Assembly: GCF_021134715.1 (NCBI RefSeq)
Contig: NC_060017.1
Coordinates: 6,634,001 to 6,698,000 of the forward strand
Length of the DNA stretch: 64,000 bases
DNA from: Daphnia pulex
Taxonomy: Eukaryota; Arthropoda; Branchiopoda; Diplostraca; Daphniidae
Direction of reading: 5' to 3'
Both the position numbers and the translations under genes were made by a program. Below, in pieces: positions 34,901 to 49,900 of this stretch. The notes under the pieces are model-generated. The model was given only the letters and a program-made list of their open reading frames with translations. It was not told the origin of the DNA and ran no database searches. The stretch's first letter is position 1; each line of letters starts with the position of its first letter.

Positions 34901-37900
34901 TACATGTATCAAATCTTATACAGCAAGGAAGGCCGTTTTCTGGCGTAATACGTTGAAGACCAAGGCTCAGACAAAACATATACCAAAAATTCCCTGACTG
35001 GGATTTTCAGTGCGCTAGAGAAAAAAAAAGAACCAACCGAAATAACTAAATTCCATTTTCTCCAGATTTACACGCGCGCGTCTCATCTCTTCTTTTTTCA
35101 AATCGTTCAATAACGCCCAAAGCTTTTAGGTAAAGCAATCACGGTGGCAGATATCGTTCAGAAAAATAGACCAAAAAAAAAAGAACCTAGCCGGGTTTTA
35201 ATTTACTCATTTATAAGTCAGCTCTGCCTCCTAACGAGCAGAGGAGAGCCTTAATCCCTTTTCTCGACAGTCGACTAGGTGTTGTAATATCTTATAGACG
35301 ACGACTGCTGCTGCTGCTGATGCAGCGTGCGTATATAAATGTGTAATAATGAAAGACAGTCGAGCAAAAGGGGGATTCTCCCATATCTCAGCGGTGGGTC
35401 GAAATGCCCCGGCAGGCTTAATTTCTCTATCGCTTGTAATTGTTATTTCAAATGAGAGGGCTTTGGGGATCCTGTACAATCTATATAGGCTTGGCCCTTT
35501 TTTTTTCTTCTTCTTTTTTGTGTTTAGTTTAGATTTTTTGGTAGTTAGTATTATAGTAGCCATAGCAATGGATAACCTTCAGGGGTGTTGCACCACGCCA
35601 TGAATAATTCATTGGATTGGAGCAAAGGAACATTCATTCCCGATCGCACCACGTACGTTTGGCTGTGTGGATGTTTTTTTACCAATCGAGATTTTGACGC
35701 CAGGGAAAGAAAAAATATACAAAATGAATCACCAACTGCTCACATAGCTGAAGGGGTTAAACCTCGGAAGTCGGAGATCAAAACAAGTTAGCTCCGAGTT
35801 CTTTTCTTTTTTCTTTCTTTCATCTGATTAACTTTTGGGTTATTCGCTAAATGTTCCGAGTTGTGTGCGGCACGTTTTTCCCCTCGGCCCCCCATTTCCC
35901 GTCCACACAACTAAACATCCGCCAAAAAACCCTTGGCAATAACAAAAATAGGAAGCTATTAATATTCGTTTCTTCACTTCACAGCACTTTGGATCCGTCC
36001 GAGTTGGTCGGTCGACTTTGTGGGCCGAGGATCATCGATGCGTAATACCGGACAACCCCCCCACCCCAACCCTCCACCAGAAATAAGGTCGTTATATCTT
36101 TCCCATCTGATGAATACAGTACAGCAGGATCACGACAATCATCTGTCCCCCCCCCCCTCTCTGGGATGATGAGGTGGGCGAAAATTCATCAGCAAAAGCG
36201 AGCGGATGAAGAAAAATAAGAAATGTACATCGAGAGGATTGTGCTACTGCTGCTGAAGGGAGGGTTGGATATTGGTAAGGTTGTCATCAAATCAGTGACC
36301 ATCGTTAATCAGACGATCAAGCAGATGTGCAGAAGAAGGTGGAGAGTTAGGAGAGGGGAGTGATCCTCCCGGATGCTGGAATATAGGAAGAGTCCAGCTC
36401 ATCCATCTCTTAGTCAAGAAGAGCTAATTAAGTGGCAAACACAGGTCAGAGAGACGGAAAAAAGGCCCACCACAGAACAACACACACACACAGAGGGGGG
36501 ATGCACACAGAAGAAAGCGACCCCTCGGCATTTCGGGGTCCGTCCCTGCGCGCAAGTGAGAGAAAGAGAGATGAGGAGGGGGAGACAACAATGTTGTGAT
36601 GGATTATTCAATGGCTAGTATGGCAGATGGTTATCGGGGTGACTGTGGAAGTAAAATGCCAGTAGTTCATCTTGTTTGGATTGCGTTGGGCCATCAAACG
36701 GGCGCGCGAGCCCCGGCCGACAGTCTTTTCTGTTTTTATCAAAATCTATAATACACGTGAAAGTGTGTGGAATGTCGATGGATGGATCGGACACATCTCA
36801 TCCAGCCCGGGCCCCGAAATGTTGAATAGAGAAACGTGTGCAACACTTCTTGACCAAGATTTATGCTACATAGCACCTTCATCCTGGATGGTTGGGAGGG
36901 AATAAACAACAGTCCACCTTCTTAATATAGGTCGAGCTGATATGACTACAAATATAGATTCTATTTCAATATTTAGTGTTTGCGCTTCATCGAATCTTTT
37001 TTGACAAGTCCTGGGTGTTCCCTCCCCTCTCAAAAAAAGATGAGGTCCTGTCAAAGAAGAGAAGATTTGTCTTGGCAGAGCGGACACAAAAGAGTCCTTA
37101 TTAGGTATATATGTATTTATCTAGAGTTAGTGCACTAGTGCAGTCAAAACCCAACCCCCGTGACATTTTACATGGCAGTTAGATATTTTCTCCCGTCTGC
37201 TGTCGCCGTCTCTTGCCCAACCTGCTTATTGCCTCTCTTTGTCCGCCCGTCTGTCCATCAGAGACAAAAGAGACTGGGCGAGAGAGAGAGAGAGAGTCTG
37301 ATGGATATGGGCAGACACTGGCATCTATATATACCAAATAGTACGTGTACCACCACCAGCACTACTAACTACAACTATAGCCCCTTTTGTTGACTCGGGT
37401 TCGTTCGCTTCTTTCTTCACCCGGTCGGTTGCTGAGTCACTTTGATTTCTTTCAATGCGAGACGACATCATCAATTTAAATATGCGCAGCGGTCGCGGCG
37501 GCGGCGGCGCGGTAGTTTCGGATGGTGCATGTGCCCGGCGGTGATAGCGTCGGTTGTTCGCTCTATGGCGCTCCTTTTCGTTCGAAAAAATGATTTTTTT
37601 TTTGTGTTCATTTAAACAAGAAAAAAAAAAATTATTTTTTTCCTCTCTCTTTTTTCTCCCACTTATTTTTGGGTTCCCATGTTGTGTCCGTCCGTGTTGA
37701 CCTCATCATCAGACCATTCGCCGAGTTTGGAAGCTATCCAGCACCGACTTGCAAATAAACACACAACAACCTCTGCTGGCCCTATGATTTTTTGTTGTTG
37801 TTGTTTGTCTTTCCCGAAGGTTCCCCAAGGTTGGAATACAAAATGCGATGCCTATCTCTTTTCTCTCTATTGCAAAAGTATCGGTTTTTCTTCTTTTTTC

Positions 37901-40900
37901 TTTCTTTAGTCTTTACCTTTCCAATATTTTCGTATCATTTTGATGATATGTCAAAAACTAACTCCGGCCAACCTCCCCCCCCCGCAGCGCAAAAGTCTGT
38001 TGCATCAAGTGAAGATGTTTGTCTTTGATTTCTTTTCCCCGCACACAAAGACACGATCGTAGCAATTCGTGAGAAGCGTACGATGCCAACCTGCGATAGC
38101 CAAGAGAATTCGACTATACCACAGGACAGACATTTCCCCAGCTTTCTCCGGGGCTATTACGACGTGTAGTAGGTCTAATACTATACGGTACTAGACATTC
38201 AACGGCAGCAGACATATAGTAAGCAAGTGAGCAACAACAACAAGAGGCCTGGCTATATGCGAGAGAGAGATGATATGAAGGGGAAATGTAAAGTGAGAGA
38301 ATAAAGAGACTCGGATATGTTTACTTCTTTTCACAGAGAGAAAGAGAAAGAAGAAAAAGGCCGAGCGTGCTTTAAACACGCACGAAACACCCACACCCGA
38401 ATCCTCGTCATAACTCAACCAAGGTCTCAGATGCAGGTTGGCACTGATGGACCAAAACGTGTAGAGAAATACCCAACATCTACCACACAGATGGAGAGAG
38501 AAAAAGATCTCATCACATATTCATTTGTCATAAATTTACTTCCTATTGATATTTTTTTTCTCTCTCTCTCTTTCTTTTTCTGTTTGTTTTGTTCATATGT
38601 ATAGCTGGGCCACCATCTACTTCTCTTTTTTGTCATTTCCACCTCAAGTCCAAGATCGAGTACAAGAGGCAAAAGAGGAGAAAGCCTGAATTGATTTTCT
38701 CTTCTTCTTGGGGTTGTTAGACATTCCAAGACATTCCATACGCAACAGAGCGTATACGGCTTGTTTGTTTTGCCTACATTACATTACATTAGATTGTGTA
38801 ACTTCTTTCTCTTTCTTTCTCCCTTCTGCTCGTCGTTGTGTGTCGCTGCTGGGCCCGGGTGTGTGTGGGGTGGAGATTCAAAAAAAGAGTCAGACGGAAA
38901 GGAATAAGAAAAAGGGCTGCAAACCTCTTTGATAAGTGCGCCCACTTAACGAGATGAAGAAAGAGCAAAGAGAGTGCGAGAGGAGAGGTAAATAGAAACA
39001 GAAGAGAGCTAACAAGAAGAGTCTGTGTAGCTCTCGTCGCCTCTATGTACTATAGGCGGATATACATGTATGTGTGTGTGTACAAGGGAGAGAGAGAGAA
39101 CAGCATTCGTTCTCATTTTCCTTTTGGGTGCATTTCTCTCCGTACTGCTTTGGCCTTGGTCTCAAACAAGAAATTACAATTAAAAACCAAAAAAAAAAAT
39201 GAACCAAATTATAAAAATAAAACACAACAAAACCCGAACCCGATTAAAATAGAGTGGGTCACACACACAGAACACACAGCACAGCCATAGGTCTGCATAT
39301 TTTGCTGGGCTGTCCACTTTTTCTTCGTTTCGAGCCTGTAGCTCAGTGATGCGTGCCATCAGAGTGATCCCAAACGCTTTTGACACGACATTTCCCTTAT
39401 ATGCTGAAAGTATAAGCCACACGGAGGAAAAATTGAGTTTCACGCGCCAACTGATTTTCTTCGTTTCCATTAACGAAACATCAAAATGATTTTTTTTTAG
39501 CTTATTGCTTTCTATTCTTTTTCTGCAGCTGCATATATATATATATGTGTATCAATCGACTCTATCTATCCAGTCGACATACGCGACCACCCCAACATTT
39601 CTTGGTGGCATGCAAAGATGCGTGACCGTCTCTGGCTTGATTGGCCTGGCGCATAACCCAACCAGTCAAGACTTGGGACGACCCTATACGACTCGATTTC
39701 TATACTGTTCTGTCTATTACAACATACGCAACAGTTTCTTTTTTTTCTTTCTCGATCCATCTCTCTTCTTCGTGTTACGTTACGACTAATATCTCCCTCT
39801 GTTTTTCTGTGTGAGTGTCGATTGGAATGCGCGACGAGGTTCTCTGTCCTTTTTGATTTTTTCCAGAAGTTGTGTGGTTCGTTTTTTTCTTTATTTTCTT
39901 CCATCTGCCAAGCAGCGAAGACACAAGAGAGACACACGAGTGACAGATCGGGAGAGGAATTCAACACACACACACACAAACTCAGGAGGATCGAGCCTGT
40001 TGGAAACGGATGGTTATCGCCGTTCAGCTTGTCAACACGCTCGTCACCAGCCAAAATAATAAAAGACAATTCAATGGTGAGCTGTACACAATCCCCCTCA
40101 CCACTCGCTGGTGGAAGGAATCGTCGAAATGCGACTGGACTGGAGAGTCAACAGGCCAACAAAGGGCATAGAGAGAAATGTCTCTCCATTTAATATTATG
40201 CAACTGCAACTGTTTCAAAAGTGCACAAGATCAGATGAAATTGAACCCATTTTCTGTAGGGGGGCGCGACAAAAAGAGGCAAAAGGACTGTCACGTTTCT
40301 CAGCGTCGGAGCCGTGTGAGTAAAAGGGGAAAAAAAGCGCACGATTCCAAATGCATAATCAACGCATTTCTTTCGTGTTTTTGTTTTCTAGCCGACAGCG
40401 TCGAATTTCGAGTTTTCTAAAAAAGCCCATACACACTACCAGATCCGGCCAACTCTTTTTTTTTTTCCCCATCCGAGTTGTGTTTTCCCAATTTCGACGA
40501 CAGTTTAAAATTTCCCTCCCATTTATCATGCAAGGCTCTCAAGAAAAAAAGTGGAAAGACCAGCAGGAACGAGCGACGACGACGACTCGAATGACAGCCG
40601 AGGCTTAGTGGGTGCTACAAACAGGGCAGCACACAGCGCCCATATAATAAGAAAACATAAAACACACACGGATGTGTTGAATGGGTCTCTCCTTTTTTTA
40701 TTTTCATTTTTTTTTCGTTTTTTGTTTTACTTCATTTTTGTGGCATTTTTCTTTGGTTTTCGTGTCTCCGGCCGTCGTGTGCCGCTGGTGATGGCCAAAG
40801 TGAGGTCGCGATCGCGTGGGACACACACGTCAAACAGCGACACCACCACCACTATCCCCGGCAATAACCAACTACGAGGTCGCATGAAAAGAAGAAAACG

Positions 40901-43900
40901 AGCCGATGAATTATTCAAACGGTTCGTTGATGACCGTGGATGGCTTTGAGAACGGGACAACAAAGAAATAAAACGAAAGAGAGAGAAGAAAAATACACAC
41001 GTCCCGAAGCAGAAGAAGAAGAAGAAGAAGGAATATAATATCTTTTACGAATTTTTAATCATTTCGTTGGCGCTTGTTTTTCTCTTCTTTTTAGAAGCGA
41101 CAACTCGGGGAGCAAAAAAATAAATAAATAAAATATGGGAGAGAAAAATAGAAGAGAAAAGAGTTCAAAAGAGTAACGACAAATTGGTGTCACGCGCGTG
41201 CTTCCAGCCCCTCTAAAAGAATTTTTTTTTTTTTTTTGTAAATGGAAAGTTTTTCCCCTAGATTTTTAAATATATTTTTTTTATTTTGGGGTTTTGTTTT
41301 TGTGTGTCAGTGGCGTCATCCGAGTTGACACGCGAAAGAGAATCTAGCGGCGAATATAATATTCGCAGGAAGTCGATTTGTATTTTTTTTTTTTTTTGGA
41401 CAGGAAGTGAAAGGGTTAAACTTGCGAGTTTCATCCCATCACACGAACCGGTCCACGTATCCACCATCGCCGGATGAATGTTGACGTCGCGTTTCGCTCG
41501 AGTGAGACGGCGCACAGCTATATATTAGCCTTGACAAACAACCTTCGCATATAACAGTTCCGGTTGGAAGGAGTCGGGAATTATATTAACTGAATAAACA
41601 TATTCACGGCGCAAACACACAAAACACGAGCTCATTTGAGTACACTCAATTCAATCCAGCCCACTTGATTTTCTCTTGTAAATTTGTATAATAATGGTGA
41701 TCGCGGAGCTTATCCAGCAACATTTACCATTCTGAACTTTGAGTGACTCACTTGTCAGTCTCTCAACTGCATAAGAAGTAAGCATAACAACAACTACTAC
41801 TACTGGCCTACTCCGGCAGCAGCAGCAGTGATGCCGGAGCTGCGTAATGAGTTTGGGGGAGCACGTTCTGACAGGTGAGCGCCCCTCACACACTCAGTCA
41901 TACAGCGCGCATATTATAAGACGTTCCTTCTTTCTTATTTTGGTAACCCAAACATCAGGTATATACACACACACACACACACTGGAGCCATCGGAAGGAG
42001 GCAGCGCTGCTAATGGGCAAAACATTCAACAAACAAAAGACTTGAGGTGTTTCACACAGCCCAACGAATCTAGGTCGAGAGTCTCTTTTCAAAAAAATTA
42101 AAAATAAAAAGATTTTTGTTTCTTTAAACGCGAGAGTAATGAACCGCCATTTAAAAAAAAGACCGACAAGCCCGTGATTTACTCCACGTAACAATTAAAT
42201 CCAATTTTCTTACAAACAAAACAATGTCTGCCAAAAATTACAAAAAAATTGCGACGCCCGGCTGTCGTTTACCTTCCAAAAGTTTCGCACGCCATGACAT
42301 GACAAGAGCTGGGCGGATTTTCAAAGTTTCAAACATAGTCAAAAGTTCATCACAATAAATGTCTACACCAATTTAAAATAATCAAGAAACTAGTAATTTA
42401 GTTTTTGGCGTGAGAGAGAGGAAACTCTGACGGGCGGAACGTGTTGCATCGGCACAGTTCGAAGAGAAAAAAGAGTTTTGTTTTTTCTTGATTTTTAATT
42501 CTTCCCAACTCTTGTGGTATTTGTTTACAATCGAAGAGAAGAAAAAGAACCCCCCCCCCCCAAAGTTCTTTTCCCTTTGGCCCAGTAAAGCATTTCCGAC
42601 TGTTGAGCGATAAGTATAAAAGTGTGTGAGTTTGAAGAGAGCTGTGGGGAAGAAGAAGAAAGCGCCGACCGAGCGCGACTCCCGACACACACAGGGCGAG
42701 CGCACGCACGCCAGAGTCGGACGCACGCACTCGTTTGCCCATCTCGGTCTCTCTAAACAAGAGCTTTCTTCTCGTCAATGATAGCACAAGAAGAAGAAGG
42801 AAAAGGACGGCGGGGGAGGAAGAAGAAGAAAAATACAAGAAAAAAGGGGGGAATGCTGACTCGGTTGTCAGGTACAAAAAAGAGCGAGGGAATTTTCGAA
42901 GCCATAGCCCACGCTTGCACAGCTTGCAGCCATTACTCAACGTCTTACATTGAAAGAAAGAGAGAGAAAGAGAGAAAGAAAAAAAGGCAGGACAACAACA
43001 AGAAAACGGTGGTGCCTGGGCTCTTCTTTTTGACTTCCAGGATGCTCCCAGTCGTTCGTCTCTACTTGAACGTGAATGGATATGAAGTCTGAGGGGGCGA
43101 GAAGCACGACAGCTCCCGCTTAGAGCTTCTTCTTTCATTTCTTTCTCTATTTTTTCTTGTCCGTCCCTATTCACACAGTTCCTCTTCCTTGTTTGCCTCT
43201 TAAACAAGAAGAAGACAATACGGGACTAAATATCTTGATGTCTTTATCGACACTGTGACCCGGTTCGGCCCCCCCTGAGAAAAAGAAGAAGAAGAACCTA
43301 CACCACAGTCCAGACAGACTCCTCTACATGATGTGGGGAGGATCAACTTATAGAGTTATATCTGGACTCTTCTTAGAGCTCGGTCATACTCATAACTCAA
43401 CCAGCCGATACTTCTTCTTCTTTTTCCCCATGTGGACCCGATAGAACCCATTTCTCAACTCATAATATACTACGCGGGCCCAAAAGGTTTCGAGTTGACG
43501 ACACACACAAAAAGTGTTAGACACGTCCAGAGGCGGCTGCTGGGAAACGAAGAAAAAACTTCCAACCCCCAACCAAACAGCAGAGGAATAAATAGAAAAT
43601 GCCAGTAAGAGCCATAAATTCATTTGGAATATCACCGTGAAACCAACCAGGAACACCCCGAAAATAAAATACAAAATACAAAACTTGCTTAGTCCACCCC
43701 CACTAAAGTTTTTCTTTTTCTTTTTTACCTATCCCAAATTTGAATGCTATACTTCTTCGCAGCCCACACCTTCGAGTTTTGTGTCAAGGCACGTCCTCCT
43801 ATATCATCCATGACATATTTTTCTTTCTTCCTTCCTTTTTCAGAGTTTGATAATATCGGAAAAAGAGAGAGAAGATTTTTTGACGAAATTTATTCGACGA

Positions 43901-46900
43901 CAGGACCCAAAAGAGTATCGGCCAGACGTCTTATTATACTGACGTGTTAAAAGTTTCAACAGACATCTTCTGCAGAACGCGGTCCGTATGGTCTGCTGGC
44001 CCGATGTTGTGTCTGCGCAGCACCCCGTGAAACAACGTGAAAAGCACCCAAGAGATTTTGAGTAGGACATGTCGGGGGGATATAAAGTCTACACATTCGA
44101 ATGATGGATGAGAATGGGCCGTTTGTCGCTTTTTCAGATATCTTTTTCAAATATTTTTTTCCTCCCATAGTTTCACGCAATGCACCGTCAGAGATTTCCA
44201 ATATCATTTCACGGGGATGCACACACGACACTGTGTGGCATTGTCAGTCATCATTCCGCCCCCGACTAACTTTAGACGCCAAAAGAAAAACAAAAGGAAA
44301 ACCCGAAAACCTGTCACGCGTGTGTGGGTTGGGTTCCTGCAGGATTGTCATCTGCGCTGTGCAGTCCAAGCCACAAAAGAGAATGGATCGAGTCGGATTA
44401 GCACACTGCTGTGGTCGTTTTGATTGCCCATATACGTCGTCGTCGTCCCAATCTCCAGCGTGAATCGCTCAGTCACGGCCATCACAACAGACTGTGACAC
44501 AACCGCAAGTGCGTGATGTCGTCGCGACTATTGTTATCTCCAAAACAGCGTTCTCAAAGTTTTGTACATATTCACACACAAGTGAGACAGGGGAGGAAAA
44601 CTATGTTTTTTTTTTCCTGGAATACATTAATGAATATATGAAAACGCCCGGCGCGAAATTCAAAAAAAGAAAGAAACACGGTCTGTCGCTTTTTCGACGA
44701 TGTGTCAAAACACGTTCATCCATCACATGATTGATCCGGTCAATATAACAATCGAATAATACATAAATATAGACACAATAGACTACATGTCTGGACGTCA
44801 AATCCTGTTTTTTTGGAGCCGAGTTTTGTCACGAATTGTCCAATCTCCGAGCGGAGGCCCATAAAAATACGGAAACGGCCGGGGGAGACGCGCGGATGCA
44901 ATTGGCCTTTCTCTCTCGTTCCATCATGTTTTTTCACGACGATAAAATACAACAACAACGACCCGGAGCTTACATATATGTTTGGTTCATTGCTTTTTAA
45001 GGAACAATAGAGCAGAAGAATAATCTCCGAATGAATATACAATAAATAAAGATTCGCTCGTGACAATCTGTTGACTCGGAGCATCGCCAGTTCAAAGAAA
45101 TTTTATACAAAAAATGAAATGAAAAAAATAAAAGAGCCTGGCGCATTGGCAATGACGCGGCGATAAGAAACAAGTCTGCACATTATAGAAACGACATGGT
45201 TCATGGGTCTCTTTCTCTTATTGTATAGTTGATGTTGTTGTTTCCTATCTTTTTCTCCTTCATCTTCTCCTTCCTATTTTTTTTTTGTTGTGCCCCTCTC
45301 ATGGAATGAAATGTGCCATCAGCATGCGCACCCACTGTACACGCCAGAACAAACTATTGAATCGGGACAGAACAAAAGATTCTATTCTTGTGTGTGTCTG
45401 TGTCTGTGTCAGGAGACTCTCTCCCCTTGTGTAGTCCACGCTGTTGGTTACATGTTACATTCGCCATCTGAACAAAAGACTTTTTTTTTTCTTTCGGGCT
45501 TCACTTGGAACCCATTCCAACAGGGCCAGACGGACTTGGTGGTTTTGTTGCTGGCCACCATTTCCAAAAGAGCTCCTTGCAAAGCATCTGCATATACCAG
45601 TACCAGTCTTGTTTTGTCCATGAATCATTCCTTCTCTCTCTCTTGTTCGATTCACGAATGATTAGGCATCTTGTAAATAATAAGGTAATATATAAATATA
45701 AACTCTCTCTCTCCACCCAGCAGACATGTACTTTGTGTAGACGAACATGTTTTTCTATATAAGAACGCGACTGCACCTAGATTAGAATAACGACATGTGC
45801 ACTTCTTTGCATGTGTACGCCAGCCACTACTCTCCATGCAAGTAGATGTCTTGCTGCGAACCGCTTAGCCATTTAAAAAAAAAAGAAAAAGAAAAAGAAA
45901 CAAACTCGTCGGTGAAGTAACGCGCCCAAACAAGAAGAAGAAGAAGAAGAAGAAGAAGAAGAAGAAGAAGAACGCGCCAGTCGGGACAGACTTGACCCGA
46001 TGTAATCAATAATCAACAAGGATGTCTTTGACCCTTTAAAGCAGTCGCCAGTTGTTTTGTTTGACTTCTTCTTTTTTTTTCCGGGGGAGGCTTGAACAAG
46101 AGTTGGTGTATATAATCAACATGAGAGAAGAAAAAAAAGAAAATGTATTTTTCTTTTTCCCAGTTATTACACGATCCGTCTGCGCGGCTTGCGGGGCCGC
46201 AAACGCCGCCGCAATTGAAGTCGGGAAACAGCCACTTGGCCCGTTCTTTGGGTGCCAAGACGAAAATCGACTGTAAGAAATAGGAGGCAAAGGGGTTTCC
46301 ATATCCAGTTGGTTGTATAACTGGCGGTTTTGACGGGTGTTGAACACAACCACTCAAGATCTCCTCAAGAAGAAGAAGAAAAAGGCAGCAGCCCAAACGG
46401 CTCCTTCTCTCCCCTACCCACCCAGCACCATCTCAATTTTTTGGACGTGGTGTGAGGACTCGGACGACGAGGGCGCGTAGAACGGCCGGGCGCTACATGC
46501 GCGCACACAACAGCCGTCTTACATCACAGTCCTATTCATCTCTCGTCAAGTGGCCGCCCGTCGAGATAGGGCCAAGCCAACGACAGAGAGAGAGAGAGAA
46601 ATATTACAAGAGAGGTGGTGCCTTCACCAGGCAAAGATTAAAAAAAAAAAAGAATTGAGAACTAGAGCGCGCGCAAAATCTCGCAGTGGCGATAAAACAT
46701 TTTTTTCGCATTTCTGTGAGTGACAGGCTATTACGCAAGTAGAGAATTTATCTTCTTTTTCCTGCTTAAAGCCAAGACTCGCATTCTCGCATGGCAGCAG
46801 CTTATGTAATCAGAGAGTGGTATCCCCCCCCCCCTTTTTTTTCTTCTTATTCTGATGCCATTATACATCATCAAATAGAAGAAGAAGAAGGAGGAGGAGG

Positions 46901-49900
46901 AGGACTTGGTATAAAAAGAAATGGAACCGCCACGACGCGCTAAAAGCTTCCGATGTATTACGGAGGAGCTATACAGCATTCCACCCTTTTTTCTTCTGTC
47001 GACTTATATAGGCTCCGGCTCATTGGCTGGACTCCTGGGCTCACTTGTATATAACATACTGCAGTTATAAGCCTTTTAAAAGCACTCTTTACTTTATTAG
47101 TTCCTTCTTTTCTTTTTCTCTTTTTCTCCCCTTATTTTTTTAACGATTGGAATCTCTCACATTTGACCTCTCTCCGGTCAAAAAGCAGTTGTACACACTC
47201 ACGCAACAACAACAACCACAATGACCAAACATAAAGCTGAGGGTATGTGTATATATCCAACGATGCTGATGGATGTCTTTATATCGTTTGGACCTCTTTT
47301 GTGTGTGTCAAGACTTTTTTTTTTTTTTTTTAAATTGTCTTCTTCTCCGACCACTGCTGCGGCTGTATAGGCACAGCAGACGGCCGGCTATATAGTAAGG
47401 GGTTGGCATTTGTATAACCCCACGAGTCTCCCATCAGTGTACGAACAATGCCAACGAAGAAGAAAAAGAAGAAGACGAAAAAATAACGAAAAGAAAAGAA
47501 GAATCCTTATAGAGCAGACAACAGATCAGATCCACTCGGAAATCTTGGTGTGTTGAACAAACAAACATAAGTAACAGGCCGGGATCCATTAATCCAAAGA
47601 GGCCGGACCCGCGATGGTTATTATTACAATAAGGAAAGAAAATGGAGAGGAAGGGGGGACGGGGTTCTCTATAGAAAACTGTTGGCCAGCGAAGAAGATG
47701 GCACAAGAGAGTCACGAACGAAACCAATAAAAGGGGCATAAAATAGAGGGGAAATGTGTGTCGATTGCTATCTATCTTATAGCCACCATCTTCTATGATA
47801 CAGCACATAACTGTATAAATACTGCACGTCTAATATTGTGGAGCTGGTCCACGACCGTGGTGAAAGTGAGAGTCGAAAAAGGCCCAGGGAGCAGAGAGAA
47901 TAAACCACAAGCAAAGGAAAAAGAAGGAGGAGGAGGATGAGGCTACTTTACGACTTTTGATTTAGACACTAAAGCGCGGGCCCTATAGATACGAATGCCC
48001 TTGCATTTATTTACACATTCATTTATGTATATTTTATAGATGCCAACGCTTCAAAGTCAACAACAAGGAACGACGAGATGTATGGATACATGATTGCCCA
48101 GTCTACAGCTAGCCCTCCCCCCCCCCCTCTCCTCATCCGAACCAAGCCACAAACATAAATATAAATAATATCATGATCTCTCTGGGGAAAGAAAAAAAGC
48201 GGAACACAAACGAAGGAGTGGCTGGCGAGATTCGGATCAAACCTGAAATTTTTCTTTCTTTCTTTCATCATTCTACTGTCTGCGCTGGGCTCCTTATATT
48301 TTTTTCCACAAAGGCTTTCACCAGAGAGTCGAATAAAAAAATGAAAAGAAAACGAAAGTCGATATTTGCATAGATATCGAGACGCAGTGCTATCATCAGA
48401 CACACTTACAAGAGGGCAGAAGAAGAAGAAGAAGAGTCTGAACGCGTGAGTCACAAAAACTGTGGCTAACCACGGCCCAGCAGCGCGTCTATCTTGATTT
48501 TGTTGCCGGCCGTCGTTACACGATCATGTGTTAGTCTAGTCGAATATTTGACGCAGGGCTCTACATATTCCGTTTAGCATCTGGCAGCATCTTTTGTGTT
48601 CACGCTTAAAAAATCCCGCTCGACGTAGCGCCTCCCCCAACTTATAGGTAGTACAAAGTTGATCTCCTTTCTTTCCCCCCGTGAGTCCCGAAAAAAGCAA
48701 AAGAAGAAATCTCTTCTTCTTCTTCTTCTTCTTCTTTTTGTTGTTGCCGTGTTTATTTTTTTCTTCTTTTCTCTTAAATAGATGCGACCCGTGAAAAGAT
48801 GTTTTGATGTGCAATGGCCATATAAAGAAGAAGAAAAAAAAGCGGCTGCTGCTGCTTCTGCCGCCGCCACGTCTCCGCTGTCCAGACGGACGTTTCGGTG
48901 ATGGGGTAGAGAAAACAAAAAAACAAAATATCAAAATTATGCGCATAATTTTTCGTTTCTTTTTTAAAATAAAATAAAAAAACCCCGGCCAACAACCTGC
49001 GCCAATATGTAACTGTTTTCTGACTTGTCTGCCACGATGAATTATCACAGAACCTCGGGCCACATTACAACGATGACAAAAAGGCGAGTGGATTTTTCTG
49101 TCTCTGCTCGAGCTGGACGCAGCAGTTGACTGTTCGTGTTAACTTGAGCTAATGAGCGATAAGGATCGCGATCGCTGCGCTACCTCTTCTCCATCCATCC
49201 ATCACACATCCAACGGCAAACGAGCGTGACTGGCTTTTGATGGCAGACAGTTTGCGCCGCAGTGGCGACTCACGTTCATCCAGGAGAAAAATAAAATAAA
49301 ATAAAAGAATCGACATTGTTGGCGCAAGAATTCTTAGAAAAAAAAGATACAAGCGAGTTGAATCGTTCCTACGATAGGATAGGAATTGCGTTTGAAGGAG
49401 CATCAGCAAGACGCTTTTGCCATATCTCGACAAGAATCATATTGATGAGTTTTTTTTTTCTTTTTTCTTTCTCTTTTTTCAACTTTTTCATCGGCTGGCG
49501 CGTCTGCTAGAGTCGGCCGACCACCTTTGGTGGTCCACGGATGTTCCCCAAATCTCTTCTTGTATATAGTCGACCGCACTCACGGCCGCCGTCCCCCCAG
49601 CGAACAGCTGGGTGTCGGAGCTATTAGCATTTTTGGACTCGTCACGTCTAGTCGCTATTCGATGCAGACGAGAGAGTAGAGAGTAGAGAAAAAGTAACAA
49701 CATTTGGCTGTCCCTTTTTTCTCCTCTTTCTCTTGTTGTTGCCTCAATCCCGTAATGCCAACAATCGGCGAGCGCATCTAAATGTCTCGGCCATCAGCAG
49801 TGGCACTATACCTGGTCTAAATAGCCTGTCGACCTATTGACATGTGTGCAACTGCTGAATGAACAAGGAATGCCATTACACGGGCGATTGTGTCGAAGCA

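Noticed and set aside
40791..40949. 52-codon frame starting MAKVRSRSRGTH
   Set aside because: Plausible composition but no promoter, splice site or family; one of many short frames expected by chance in 28 kb.
41842..41874. Short ATG exon-like block ending in GTGAGC on the + strand
   Set aside because: Only about eleven codons, next to a CAG repeat, no phase-compatible partner identified.
42398..43207. 269-codon minus-strand frame in the giant intron
   Set aside because: Mostly Phe/Ser/Leu from polypurine/polypyrimidine runs, no domains, no splice context.
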